A DNA stretch of 13,548 nucleotides from JANNSW01 sp031431235 (GTDB lineage: Bacteria; Pseudomonadota; Alphaproteobacteria; Rhizobiales; Hyphomicrobiaceae). Every line of letters starts with the position of its first letter. Within the stretch, counting starts at the first letter, position 1. A program made the translations under genes and the position numbers. Shown here one piece after another: positions 6,285 through 13,409 of this stretch. The notes under the pieces are model-generated. The model did not search any database, had not been told where the DNA came from, and saw only the letters and a list, made by a program, of their open reading frames with translations. The DNA is taken from positions 1-13,548 of the forward strand of contig JANPDA010000007.1 of assembly GCA_031431235.1 (NCBI GenBank), given 5' to 3'.

Positions 6285-7667
6285 ATGTCGACCCGCCAGG
6301 ACGGACCCAAGAGCCCGCCCATCTCGTCGCGCCGCGAGCTGATCGAATACTTCGAGCAGGGCTGCAAACCCGCGAGCCAATGGGTGATCGGGACCGAGCA
6401 CGAGAAATTCCCATTCAACCGGTCCGATCTGACGCCGGTGCCCTACGGCGGCCCGCGCGGTATCAGAGCGATTCTCGAAGGCTTGATCGCGCGCGAGGGC
6501 TTCGTGCCGGTGATCGAGGGCGAGAACATCATCGCGCTGCAGATCCCCGATGCCAAGGGCGGCGGCTCGATCTCGCTGGAGCCGGGCGGGCAGTTCGAGC
6601 TTTCAGGGGCAACGCTGAAAACGGTTCACGAGACCGAGTATGAGCTCATCAGCCATTTCGATCAGACGCGTGCCGTTGGCGACAGCCTCGGCATCGGCTT
6701 TCTGCCGATCGGCTTCTCCCCACTCTGGAGCCGTGCCGAGACGCCCGGTATGCCCAAGGGGCGTTATGCCATCATGACCGCCCATATGCCCAGGGTCGGT
6801 GGACTCGGTCTCGACATGATGTACCGCTCCTCGACGGTCCAGGTGAACCTCGACTTCGGTAGCGAGGCCGACATGGTGAAGAAGTTTCGCGTCTCGCTTG
6901 CACTGCAGCCGGTGGTCGCGGCGTTGTGCGCCAACTCGCCCTTCACCGAAGGCGAGCCCAACGGCTTCCTCACCTTTCGCAGCGAGATCTGGCGCGATAC
7001 CGACCCTCACCGTACCGGCATGCTGCCCTTCGTGTTCGAGCAGGGATTTGGTTTCGAGCGCTACTGCGACTACGTGCTCGACGTGCCCATGTATTTCGTC
7101 TTCCGCGACGGCCGCTATATCGACGCGTCCGGCCAGTCCTTCCGTGATTTCCTCGAGGGCAAGCTCGCCGCGCTGCCGGGCGAGCGGCCCGACATGGGCG
7201 ACTGGGCGGACCATGTCTCGACCGCCTTTCCCGAAGTGCGCATGAAGCGTTTCCTCGAAATGCGTGGCGCGGATGCGGGCGGATTGCGGCGCCTGCTCGA
7301 GGTGCCGGCGTTCTGGACGGGCTTGCTCTATGATCAGAGCGCGCTCGATGCCGCTGCCGATCTCGTCGAGGGCTGGACCGCTGGCGAGCGCCAATCCATG
7401 CGTGACGCCGTGCCCCGGAGAGCACTCGCGACCCCGTTTCGCAAGCTCACGGTCGGCGAGATCGCACGCGAGGCCGTGGCGATCGCGCGCGCGGGCCTGA
7501 AGCGCAGGTCGAAGCGCGATGCTGAGGGCCGCGACGAAACCCGGCACCTGGCCGGCCTCGAGGAGATCGCGCAATCGGGCCGCACCGATGCCGAACGCTT
7601 GCTCGAGGCCTATCACGGCGCCTGGAAAGGCGATGTCCGCAAGGCCTTTTCGACCCTCGCGATCTGA
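6285..7667 (+). CDS. gshA: glutamate--cysteine ligase (plant/alphaproteobacterial type)
   Basis: This enzyme joins L-glutamate and L-cysteine with ATP to make gamma-glutamylcysteine, the first step of glutathione synthesis. The 460-residue product has WVIGTEHEKFPF (residues 33-44, conserved acidic metal/substrate region), GGGSISLEPGGQFELSG (92-108), and the MMYRSSTVQVNLDF segment. These mark the GCS2-like family found in plants and alphaproteobacteria rather than the E. coli GshA type. The length is normal. ATG 6285 follows GAGGAG at 6272-6277 by 7 bp. The 170 bp between ccrM and this gene carry no credible ORF. No co-transcribed partner is visible; the next gene is about 290 bp away. Confidence 0.94.
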   Translation: MSTRQDGPKSPPISSRRELIEYFEQGCKPASQWVIGTEHEKFPFNRSDLTPVPYGGPRGIRAILEGLIAREGFVPVIEGENIIALQIPDAKGGGSISLEPGGQFELSGATLKTVHETEYELISHFDQTRAVGDSLGIGFLPIGFSPLWSRAETPGMPKGRYAIMTAHMPRVGGLGLDMMYRSSTVQVNLDFGSEADMVKKFRVSLALQPVVAALCANSPFTEGEPNGFLTFRSEIWRDTDPHRTGMLPFVFEQGFGFERYCDYVLDVPMYFVFRDGRYIDASGQSFRDFLEGKLAALPGERPDMGDWADHVSTAFPEVRMKRFLEMRGADAGGLRRLLEVPAFWTGLLYDQSALDAAADLVEGWTAGERQSMRDAVPRRALATPFRKLTVGEIAREAVAIARAGLKRRSKRDAEGRDETRHLAGLEEIAQSGRTDAERLLEAYHGAWKGDVRKAFSTLAI

Positions 7668-7691
7668 TCGTGCCGGGCAGCCGCGTTTCAC

Positions 7692-7744
7692 TCATGTTGC
7701 ACTGCGGCATAAAGCCCCGACAATTCATGTTGCGATGCCGCAAA
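7692..7744. promoter_or_regulatory. tandem TGTTGC(N2)TGC(N)GCA motifs upstream of the DUF1127 gene, possible operator
   Basis: TCATGTTGC occurs twice, at 7692-7700 and 7725-7733, exactly 33 bp (about three helical turns) apart. Each extends into a related TGC-rich core, and the second forms TTGCG-ATGC-CGCAA, a perfect 5-bp dyad. The pattern resembles the TGC-repeat sites bound by the polyhydroxybutyrate regulator PhaR in alphaproteobacteria, from memory and by inference only. TTGCAC (7697-7702), 17 bp, then ACAATT (7720-7725) could be a sigma-70-like promoter overlapped by these motifs. It would give a 5' leader of over 200 nt before the gene at 7962. Confidence 0.3.
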
Positions 7745-7961
7745 TCGGTCGCGTTGTTCTGGCATGGTGCAGCATGAGTTGCTGATCCTCGATCGGCGGC
7801 TGTTCGAGGTGCTTCCGCTCTGTCGGAAGCCAAGGATCGCGAGCAAACGACGGTCCCGCCTCCCCAAGGGAGGAAAGCAAGGAACGTAGAGGCCGCAACG
7901 ACCGGCTGCCGGAAACTCCGGCCGCGGAGCGTTGACGGTCCGAAAAACATGGAGAATGATC

Positions 7962-8255
7962 ATGAAGAGCACCGTTCCAACTATCGCCCAGTCTGGGAAC
8001 CCGCAGGCCGGCTCCGGCCTCGCAGCCGAGGGCACCATTGCCGGTCGCATTGTCGAGGGCATCGGTCGTCGCATTGTCGCCTGGCGCAACCGTCAATCGA
8101 TGCGGGAGCTGCTGACGTTCGACGAGCGACAGCTGAAGGACATTGGCCTCACTCGTGTCGACGTCGAGTGGGCGATGATGCAGTCCTGGAGTGTCGACCC
8201 CTCGATCGAGCTCAACAACCGGCGGCGCTCGAGCGAAACCCCAATCGCGCGCTGA
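7962..8255 (+). CDS. DUF1127 domain protein
   Basis: The 97-residue protein has a low-complexity N-terminal third followed by the DUF1127 core at about residues 36-70: RRIVAWRNRQSMRELLTFDE then RQLKDIGLTRVDVEWA. DUF1127 proteins are small, Arg-rich and very common in alphaproteobacteria. Some influence RNA metabolism and carbon or phosphate responses, but a function for this one cannot be stated. ATG 7962 is preferred because GGAG at 7951-7954 lies 7 bp upstream; an in-frame ATG at 7956 is too close to that site. At 97 residues it is longer than the minimal 45-70-residue forms. A long leader with repeated motifs lies upstream, and a perfect hairpin follows 25 bp after the stop, suggesting a single-gene transcript. 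Confidence 0.85.
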   Translation: MKSTVPTIAQSGNPQAGSGLAAEGTIAGRIVEGIGRRIVAWRNRQSMRELLTFDERQLKDIGLTRVDVEWAMMQSWSVDPSIELNNRRRSSETPIAR

Positions 8256-8280
8256 GGCTGCGATCCCTGCAATAGATCAC

Positions 8281-8303
8281 CGAGGGGCCGCGCCGGCCCC
8301 TCG
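8281..8303 (+). terminator. strong stem-loop after the DUF1127 gene
   Basis: CGAGGGGCC, loop GCGCC, then GGCCCCTCG form a perfect 9-bp GC-rich stem 25 bp after the stop codon. No T-run follows (GGCAGCTAGT), so efficiency as an intrinsic terminator is uncertain, but position and perfection suggest transcript-end formation or mRNA stabilisation. Repeat copy B begins 5 bp downstream. Confidence 0.65.
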
Positions 8304-8307
8304 GGCA

Positions 8308-8441
8308 GCTAGTGTTCTAACTCATTCATTCAGTACCCTAAATGAATGGCCAGCCCACCAGCCAGCTCTTTGTTTGTGTTCCGTCTTTCCATTCATTGAT
8401 CCAGCTTCGCCGGAATCGAATGAATGGGAGGGAACACTAGC
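8308..8441 (+). repeat. 134-bp MITE/REP-like palindromic element, copy B
   Basis: This is the inverted partner of the element at 2626-2759. The ends are perfect 10-bp inverted repeats, GCTAGTGTTC and GAACACTAGC. Inside are two perfect hairpins: CATTCATT 8323-8330 with AATGAATG 8341-8348 (10-nt loop), and CCATTCATT 8389-8397 with AATGAATGG 8419-8427. Both ends carry CTAG, consistent with insertion at a CTAG or TA target with duplication. It sits between the DUF1127 hairpin and the end of the convergent DUF937 gene (20 bp away), so it interrupts no gene. It encodes no protein; ORFs crossing it are chance readings. Confidence 0.88.
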
Positions 8442-8461
8442 TCGTGACTGGCCGCGATTGG

Positions 8462-9058
8462 TCAGGTCGTCCGCATTGCCGAATTGGTATCGCCCGTCAG
8501 CGCCAACAGCGATCCGAGCATCCGCCGAACGGTCGGCCGCTGCTTCGAGGGCTCCACTCCCTGCAGCCGGTCAGCCAGAACCTCGAAAGGACTGGCGGCG
8601 GATTGCGCGCCTTCCAGATCGCTGACCAGCCAGCCGAGCGGCCGATGCGCCTTCAGATGCAGCGCCGACATCAATAGCACCGCAACCCAGGGCAGCAGCT
8701 GCGCGGCGACGTCGGGCTCGAGGCCCGCTTCGGCGGCAGCCTCCGCAAGCCGCACGCTGTCGAGCCGGCCGGCGTCGCGCCACCGTCGCAGCAGTAAGAT
8801 GCCGCGATCCCGGAAACCGTTGTCGCTGAACAGCGAGGCCTTGGTGCGCGCCTCGCCATATCCGTCGCGTGCGAGTGCCCGCAGGAACTCGACCATACCG
8901 GCACGATCGCTGATCCAGCCTTCGAACGCTGGTAGCAGCACCGGCAGCAATGCACCTACGGCACGGGCAGTCTCGCCTTCGGACAACTGGACCCGACGGG
9001 CCAGATTGTCGAAGCAAGCGCCGTGCTGGGTCGCTGCGATGACATCGAACAAGCTCAT
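8462..9058 (-). CDS. DUF937 (YidB-like) domain protein
   Basis: The 198-residue protein opens MSLFDVIAATQHGACFDNLA, followed by RRVQLSEGETARAVGALLPVLLP. This is the DUF937 pattern: a helix, then a stretch resembling a small DNA-binding fold, then the conserved ALLP. Unlike minimal family members it has a long helical C-terminal region (about residues 70-198), including RRWRDAGRLDSVRLAEAAAE and a hydrophobic LLPWVAVLLMSALHL near 140. Its function is unknown. ATG 9058 is preceded on the minus strand by an AGGAGCGGAG purine-rich site. It is divergent from the polysaccharide operon across about 295 bp and convergent with the DUF1127 gene. Longer in-frame starts up to 9571 run into the leader of the opposite gene and are rejected. 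Confidence 0.72.
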   Translation of the reverse strand: MSLFDVIAATQHGACFDNLARRVQLSEGETARAVGALLPVLLPAFEGWISDRAGMVEFLRALARDGYGEARTKASLFSDNGFRDRGILLLRRWRDAGRLDSVRLAEAAAEAGLEPDVAAQLLPWVAVLLMSALHLKAHRPLGWLVSDLEGAQSAASPFEVLADRLQGVEPSKQRPTVRRMLGSLLALTGDTNSAMRTT

Positions 9059-9353
9059 GGCTACTCCGCTCCTGCTACGCAATACGAAAGAGCAGTGACG
9101 GCAAGCTAGCATGGTTTTGCTCGGTCTGGACACAGCTTTCTTCAGGCAACCGATCGCCTGTTGACGGAGCATCCCGTCCAACCCGCCGCTTCGTGAGCCC
9201 AGGGGCAAAATCCTGCTGGATCGACCCAGAAAGCTTGCTTGTGTGATCCCCCGATTAACGGCCTGTTCAGCCTGACAGGACATCGTGTCTGCCATAGCGG
9301 TGCGCGCTGGATCGGGGATCCCGCGTGCCAGGCCTCGTGTGCAAGGGTGGCCA
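9059..9353. other. divergent intergenic region between the DUF937 gene and the polysaccharide operon
   Basis: About 295 bp with no credible coding. It must hold promoters for both divergent genes, but I cannot name convincing -35/-10 pairs. A short dyad, CCTGT-8 nt-ACAGG, lies at about 9262-9279. No repeat element like the 134-bp family is present. Confidence 0.5.
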
Positions 9354-10844
9354 ATGGGTCTCGAAGTTCCGATGGATGGTGGAAAAGCAGGCGCTTCCGA
9401 CGGCGACGGGCCGCAAGGCGTAAGCCATGTGGGGACACGCTGGTCGCGCCGGGTGGCGGCCGATCTGATCGGGTTTGCCGATGTTCTCGCCATTGCAGGT
9501 GGCGGGGCGATCGCGACGCTGGTCCAGTTCACGCTCGACCAGCTTGCGACCGACCAGCTCGCGCCTGCCATTCAGCTCAGCCTGCTGAGCGCCGCCGTCG
9601 CGCACTTCATTCTGTTGCAGCTCGGGGACTATCGGTCCGACCGGATCACGGTGCTGCCAGCGGGTCCGGGCCGCATAGGGCTTGTGCTTTTCAGTGCATT
9701 CTCCTGTGTGTTCTCGGTCGCGCTCACCCTCGGTCTGGGCTCGCAGTTCCCGGCAAGCTGGTTGCCAATCGCCGTCGGGGCGTCGATCGGCCTCGTTGCA
9801 ATCGTGCGGTTCATTGCCCGCTCGATCCTCGCCCATGGCGCCGATCGTGGTCTGTTCGATACCTCGCTCGCCGTCTACGGCACCGGGCGCATCGCGTTGA
9901 AGCTCTACGAGCACGTCCGCAGCGATCCCGGCGGGCTTCGCCTCGTCGGCATCTACGATGACCGGCAGGACCAACAGCGCATGGAATCCCGCGAGCTGCC
10001 CGTTGCCGGCAGCTTACGCGATCTGATCGAGGCGGGTCGCGCCGGCAGCATCGACGAGATCGTGATCGCACTGCCGCAATCGGCCGAGCGGCGCATCAGC
10101 GACATCGTCCGCAAGCTCGAGCAGCTGCCCGTCAGGATCCGGATCTGCACCCACATCTCCTCCGATCTCGTCGATGCGCTGCCGAGCCGCCATCGGGTCT
10201 CCAACATCGGACCGCTCGGTCTGCTCGACGTGAAGTCCAAGCCGCTGAAGGACTGGGCGCCGGTGCTGAAACGCATCGTCGATCTGGGGATTGCAACAAT
10301 CGCACTCGTCGTTGCCAGCCCGCTCATGCTTGCGGTTGCAGTCGCCATCAGGCTCGACAGCCCCGGAGCCGTCTTCTTCCGGCAGCAGCGCCACGGTCTC
10401 AATCATCGCGAGTTCGACGTCTTGAAGTTCCGCAGCATGACGGTCGCCGAGAGCGGAGCGGCCGTCCGCCAGGCGACCCGCGGCGATGCTCGCGTGACGC
10501 GGATCGGTCGCTTCATCCGGCGCACCAGCCTCGACGAGCTGCCCCAGCTCATCAATGTGTTGAAGGGCGACATGAGCCTCGTCGGGCCGAGGCCGCATGC
10601 CCTGGTCCACAACGAGTATTATGGCGAGATGCTCGAGCGCTATGCCAACCGCCATCAGGTAAAGCCGGGCATTACCGGCTGGGCGCAGGTGAACGGCTTC
10701 CGCGGCGAGACCCGCACGCCGCAGGAGATGCAGGCTCGCGTCGAGCACGATCTCTACTACATCGACAACTGGTCGCTCTGGCTCGATCTGCGCATTCTGG
10801 CGTTGACGCCTATGCACGGTATGGCTCACCAGAACGCCTATTGA
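9354..10844 (+). CDS. undecaprenyl-phosphate hexose-1-phosphate transferase (WcaJ/ExoY-like)
   Basis: This enzyme moves a hexose-1-phosphate (often glucose or galactose) from a UDP-sugar onto undecaprenyl phosphate, starting a capsule, exopolysaccharide or O-unit. The 496-residue form has four N-terminal hydrophobic segments (about residues 28-160), a Rossmann-like middle domain (AVYGTGRIALKLYEHV, LRLVGIYDDR), and a C-terminal bacterial sugar transferase domain. That domain shows KRIVDLGIATIALVVASPLM, FDVLKFRSM, DELPQLINVLKGDMSLVGPR (from Asp394) and PGITGWAQVNGFRGET. ATG 9354 follows AAGGGTGG at 9343-9350; GTG 9285 or ATG 9372 are alternatives. It is first in a three-gene operon, with rmlA 32 bp downstream. 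The sugar specificity cannot be read from sequence. Confidence 0.9.
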   Translation: MGLEVPMDGGKAGASDGDGPQGVSHVGTRWSRRVAADLIGFADVLAIAGGGAIATLVQFTLDQLATDQLAPAIQLSLLSAAVAHFILLQLGDYRSDRITVLPAGPGRIGLVLFSAFSCVFSVALTLGLGSQFPASWLPIAVGASIGLVAIVRFIARSILAHGADRGLFDTSLAVYGTGRIALKLYEHVRSDPGGLRLVGIYDDRQDQQRMESRELPVAGSLRDLIEAGRAGSIDEIVIALPQSAERRISDIVRKLEQLPVRIRICTHISSDLVDALPSRHRVSNIGPLGLLDVKSKPLKDWAPVLKRIVDLGIATIALVVASPLMLAVAVAIRLDSPGAVFFRQQRHGLNHREFDVLKFRSMTVAESGAAVRQATRGDARVTRIGRFIRRTSLDELPQLINVLKGDMSLVGPRPHALVHNEYYGEMLERYANRHQVKPGITGWAQVNGFRGETRTPQEMQARVEHDLYYIDNWSLWLDLRILALTPMHGMAHQNAY

Positions 10845-10876
10845 GGCGGACCCTGGCGGGGTCGAGGAGAAGCGAC

Positions 10877-11773
10877 ATGACGTCCCAACCGAAACCGAAG
10901 CGCAAAGGCATCATCCTTGCCGGCGGCTCGGGCTCGCGCCTCTATCCGATCACGCGCGCGGTATCGAAGCAGCTGATGGCCGTCTACGACAAGCCGATGA
11001 TCTACTATCCGCTGTCGGTGCTGATGCTCGCGGGCATCGACGAGATCCTCATCATCACCACGCCCGAGGACAGCTCCGCCTTCCGCAATCTGCTCGGCGA
11101 CGGCTCGCAATGGGGCCTGAAGCTCGACTACGCCGTGCAGCCTCGCCCCGAAGGCCTCGCCCAGGCTTTCCTGATCGGGCGCGAGTTCCTGGCTGGCGGC
11201 CCTGCCGCGCTCGTGCTGGGGGACAACATCTATTTCGGTCACGGCTTGACCGAGTTCGTGCAGCGCGCGGCGGCGCGCGAGACGGGCGCAACCGTGTTCG
11301 GCTACTGGGTGCGCGACCCGGAACGCTATGGCGTCGTCGGCTTCAATGAGCAGGGCGAGGCCACCTCGATCGAGGAGAAGCCCACACAGCCGAAGTCGAG
11401 CTACGCGGTCACCGGCCTCTATTTCTATGACGACAAGGTCTGCGATCTCGCGCGCCAGGTGCAGCCTTCGGCACGCGGCGAGCTCGAGATCACGACGTTG
11501 AACGAGCTGTATCTGAAGGCCGGCGCCCTCAACGTCGAGCTGTTGGGGCGCGGTTTCGCCTGGCTCGACACCGGCACTTTCGCGTCTCTCCTGCAGGCGT
11601 CCCAGTTCGTGCAGACGATCGAGGAGCGGCAGGGCATGAAGATCGGTTGCCCCGAGGAGATCGCCTATCGCATGGGCTTCATCGGCAAGGAGCAATTGCT
11701 CGCGCTGGCCGGGCCGCTACTGAAGAGTGGCTATGGCGAGTATCTCGTCCGGGTCGCTGGCCAGGAGGCGTGA
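10877..11773 (+). CDS. rfbA: glucose-1-phosphate thymidylyltransferase RmlA/RfbA
   Basis: This enzyme makes dTDP-glucose from glucose-1-phosphate and dTTP, the first step toward dTDP-rhamnose and other deoxysugars. The 298-residue length is standard. The nucleotide-binding loop GIILAGGSGSRLYPIT spans residues 11-26, with KQLMAVYDKPMIYYPLS after it, GDNIYFGHG near 115-123 (metal-binding Asp116), EEKPTQPKS, and AWLDTGTFASLLQAS. GAGGAGA at 10864-10870 precedes ATG 10877. rmlB, rmlC and rmlD are not in the window, so the final sugar is unknown. It is sandwiched between the priming transferase and the polymerase-like gene, consistent with one surface-glycan operon. Confidence 0.94.
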   Translation: MTSQPKPKRKGIILAGGSGSRLYPITRAVSKQLMAVYDKPMIYYPLSVLMLAGIDEILIITTPEDSSAFRNLLGDGSQWGLKLDYAVQPRPEGLAQAFLIGREFLAGGPAALVLGDNIYFGHGLTEFVQRAAARETGATVFGYWVRDPERYGVVGFNEQGEATSIEEKPTQPKSSYAVTGLYFYDDKVCDLARQVQPSARGELEITTLNELYLKAGALNVELLGRGFAWLDTGTFASLLQASQFVQTIEERQGMKIGCPEEIAYRMGFIGKEQLLALAGPLLKSGYGEYLVRVAGQEA

Positions 11774-11801
11774 CGGTCACGTCCGCTCGGCAAACGCCCC
11801 C

Positions 11802-13121
11802 ATGCTCTCGATCCTCACGCGCACGCCGCTGCCGGTCCTCATCCTGATCATCGGCCTGATCTGCCCGACCGAGCTATCAGTGTTCGTGGGGTCGCTACGC
11901 CTACCGCCCCATCGGATTGCCATTCTGCTGTTCGTGCTGCCGGCGCTGTGGCGGATCGTGATCCAGGGCAAGGCCCGCGTCGCGAGCTACGATGTCCTGT
12001 TTTTTCTCTACAATGTCTGGACCGTCTCGGTCTTCATGATCCATTTGGGATCGAGCGACGGCCTGGAATTCGGCGGCGCGATCGCACTGGAAAGCTTCGG
12101 GGGCTATCTGATCGGCCGGGCCTATGTGCGCAACTACGACGAGTTCCGCGCGACGCTGCGCTGCCTGTTCCTCGCGATCATCATTCTGGCCGGCATGGCG
12201 CTGCCCGAGGCGCTGCTCGGCCAGCACTTCGTGCACGACTGGCTCTACCAGGTGACCGGCTACCATCACCCTGTCGACGTCGAGTACCGGCTCGGCATTC
12301 TGCGTGCCTATGCGACCATGGACCACCCGATCCTCTATGGGACGTTCTGCGCCAGCATCATGTCGCTGCTCTGGTTCACCAACGACCGCAAGCCGCAGCG
12401 CGTCTTGCGCGCCGGCCTCGTCAGCTGTGCGACCTTCCTCGGCCTGTCCTCGGCGCCATTGCTGTGCCTGGGCGTGCAAGGCGCGATCATGCTCTGGGAG
12501 AAGCTGACGCGCCGCATCGAGGGCCGGACCCAGATGATGCTGATCGGCCTGGGCATCGGCTACGTCGTGCTCGAGCTGACGACCGAGCGCTCGGCGATCG
12601 AGGCGATCGTGACGCGCATCACCCTCGACCCGTGGACGGCCTTCTATCGCGTGCAGATCTGGAGCTACGGCCTCGATAACGTCTGGGCCAATCCGATCAT
12701 CGGCATCGGTCTGGGCGAATGGGCGCGTGCCGGCTGGATGGCGTCGGCCTCGGTCGACGCGTTCTGGCTGCTCATTCCGATGCGCGTCGGGCTGCCGGCG
12801 CTGGTGTTGCTGCTGCTGGCGATCGCGCTGTTGTTGCGCGCGGTGCACCACCCCCGCCGGTCGCGCAAACGCTCCAAGCCGGTGCGTGATTTCGCCGTCG
12901 GCTGGACCATCTCGCTCCTCGCTTTGTTTCTCGCCGCCCTGACCGTGCACTACTGGAATGCGATCCACGCCTATTGCTTCTTCTTCATCGGCCTGGGCGG
13001 CTGGCTCGCCGATCCGGTCAAGGTGAGGGCGGCCACCAAGGTGCGGTCGAGCGCATCGCCGGCTCGTCCTGCACGGCGAGTGCCGAGGCCGGCGCGAGAC
13101 GCGCTGCCGGCTCCAGCCTGA
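11802..13121 (+). CDS. O-antigen ligase/polymerase-like membrane protein
   Basis: The 439-residue protein has about ten hydrophobic segments, beginning LPVLILIIGLICP and ending FLAALTVHYWNAIHAYCFFF near residue 390. It has a larger central loop (about 150-190) with LRAYATMDHPILYGTFCA, and YRVQIWSYGLDN followed by PIIGIGLGEW around 285-310. The arrangement and the R-x-H-P-x-x-x-G / P-x-x-G-x-G patterns fit the Wzy/WaaL O-antigen ligase superfamily, which polymerises or ligates lipid-linked glycans in the inner membrane. ATG 11802 lies 28 bp after rfbA with no clear ribosome binding site. An in-frame ATG at 11727 would overlap rfbA and add a charged, non-membrane leader. The C-terminal tail (about 30 residues) is very rich in Arg, Ala and Pro. 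Polymerase versus ligase cannot be decided. Confidence 0.78.
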   Translation: MLSILTRTPLPVLILIIGLICPTELSVFVGSLRLPPHRIAILLFVLPALWRIVIQGKARVASYDVLFFLYNVWTVSVFMIHLGSSDGLEFGGAIALESFGGYLIGRAYVRNYDEFRATLRCLFLAIIILAGMALPEALLGQHFVHDWLYQVTGYHHPVDVEYRLGILRAYATMDHPILYGTFCASIMSLLWFTNDRKPQRVLRAGLVSCATFLGLSSAPLLCLGVQGAIMLWEKLTRRIEGRTQMMLIGLGIGYVVLELTTERSAIEAIVTRITLDPWTAFYRVQIWSYGLDNVWANPIIGIGLGEWARAGWMASASVDAFWLLIPMRVGLPALVLLLLAIALLLRAVHHPRRSRKRSKPVRDFAVGWTISLLALFLAALTVHYWNAIHAYCFFFIGLGGWLADPVKVRAATKVRSSASPARPARRVPRPARDALPAPA

Positions 13122-13281
13122 GCAGATACCGGCAAGCCCTCGAACGGTAGGCGAAGCCCGCAAACGGTCCACTCCAATGTCTTGCTGGCGAACGCTGCAT
13201 GTGGCACTGGTGAAGCATGATCGAACCGAGACACTCCGGACGTGGTCGTCGTGCACATAACAGGCGTCTCAATCTGCCTCT

Positions 13282-13310
13282 TTGACGTCAATGAATTCAA
13301 TTTGTTAGCT
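13282..13310 (+). promoter_or_regulatory. candidate sigma-70-like promoter for the TIGR04255 gene
   Basis: TTGACG (13282-13287), 17 bp, then TTAGCT (13305-13310) resembles a sigma-70-like promoter about 100 bp before the gene. The -35 box overlaps the palindrome TGACGTCA (13283-13290). The region is clearly richer in A and T than the rest of the window. This is a visual match only. Confidence 0.35.
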
Positions 13311-13362
13311 TCAACCGATTTGCCCGTGCAAATCAGGTTCCGCTTTGCTAGCCTCACCTGAT
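13301..13362 (+). repeat. imperfect 19-bp direct repeat in the leader of the TIGR04255 gene
   Basis: TTTGTTAGCTTCAACCGAT at 13301-13319 and TTTGCTAGCCTCACCTGAT at 13344-13362 agree at 15 of 19 positions, 43 bp apart. The first overlaps the candidate -10 box. It may be an operator pair or chance similarity. Confidence 0.35.
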
Positions 13363-13409
13363 CACTGGTCGCTGCAAGGCCTCGCCCACGTCCCGCCGTT
13401 GAGATTGCC

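Larger units (their letters stand above)
13122..13409. other. intergenic region with falling GC content before the TIGR04255 gene
   Basis: The first half looks like ordinary GC-rich spacer. From about 13250 the sequence becomes AT-rich and holds the candidate promoter and the 19-bp direct repeat. An inverted pair, ATCAGGT (13332-13338) and ACCTGAT (13357-13363), also occurs here. No RNA gene or integrase site was recognised. Confidence 0.5.

Noticed and set aside
7861..7876. Hairpin CCTCC/GGAGG in the DUF1127 leader
   Set aside because: Only a 5-bp stem with no run of T and no match to a riboswitch that I recognise.
7764..7889. Possible 41-residue ORF in the DUF1127 leader
   Set aside because: No ribosome binding site and no recognisable family; composition looks like chance. 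A leader peptide cannot be excluded but is not supported.
8191..8625. Open frame running across repeat copy B
   Set aside because: The frame is created by the repeat and matches a similar chance translation in copy A (CSVFPFIDPAS) on the opposite strand. It has no ribosome binding site, overlaps the end of the DUF1127 gene and lies antisense to the end of the DUF937 gene.
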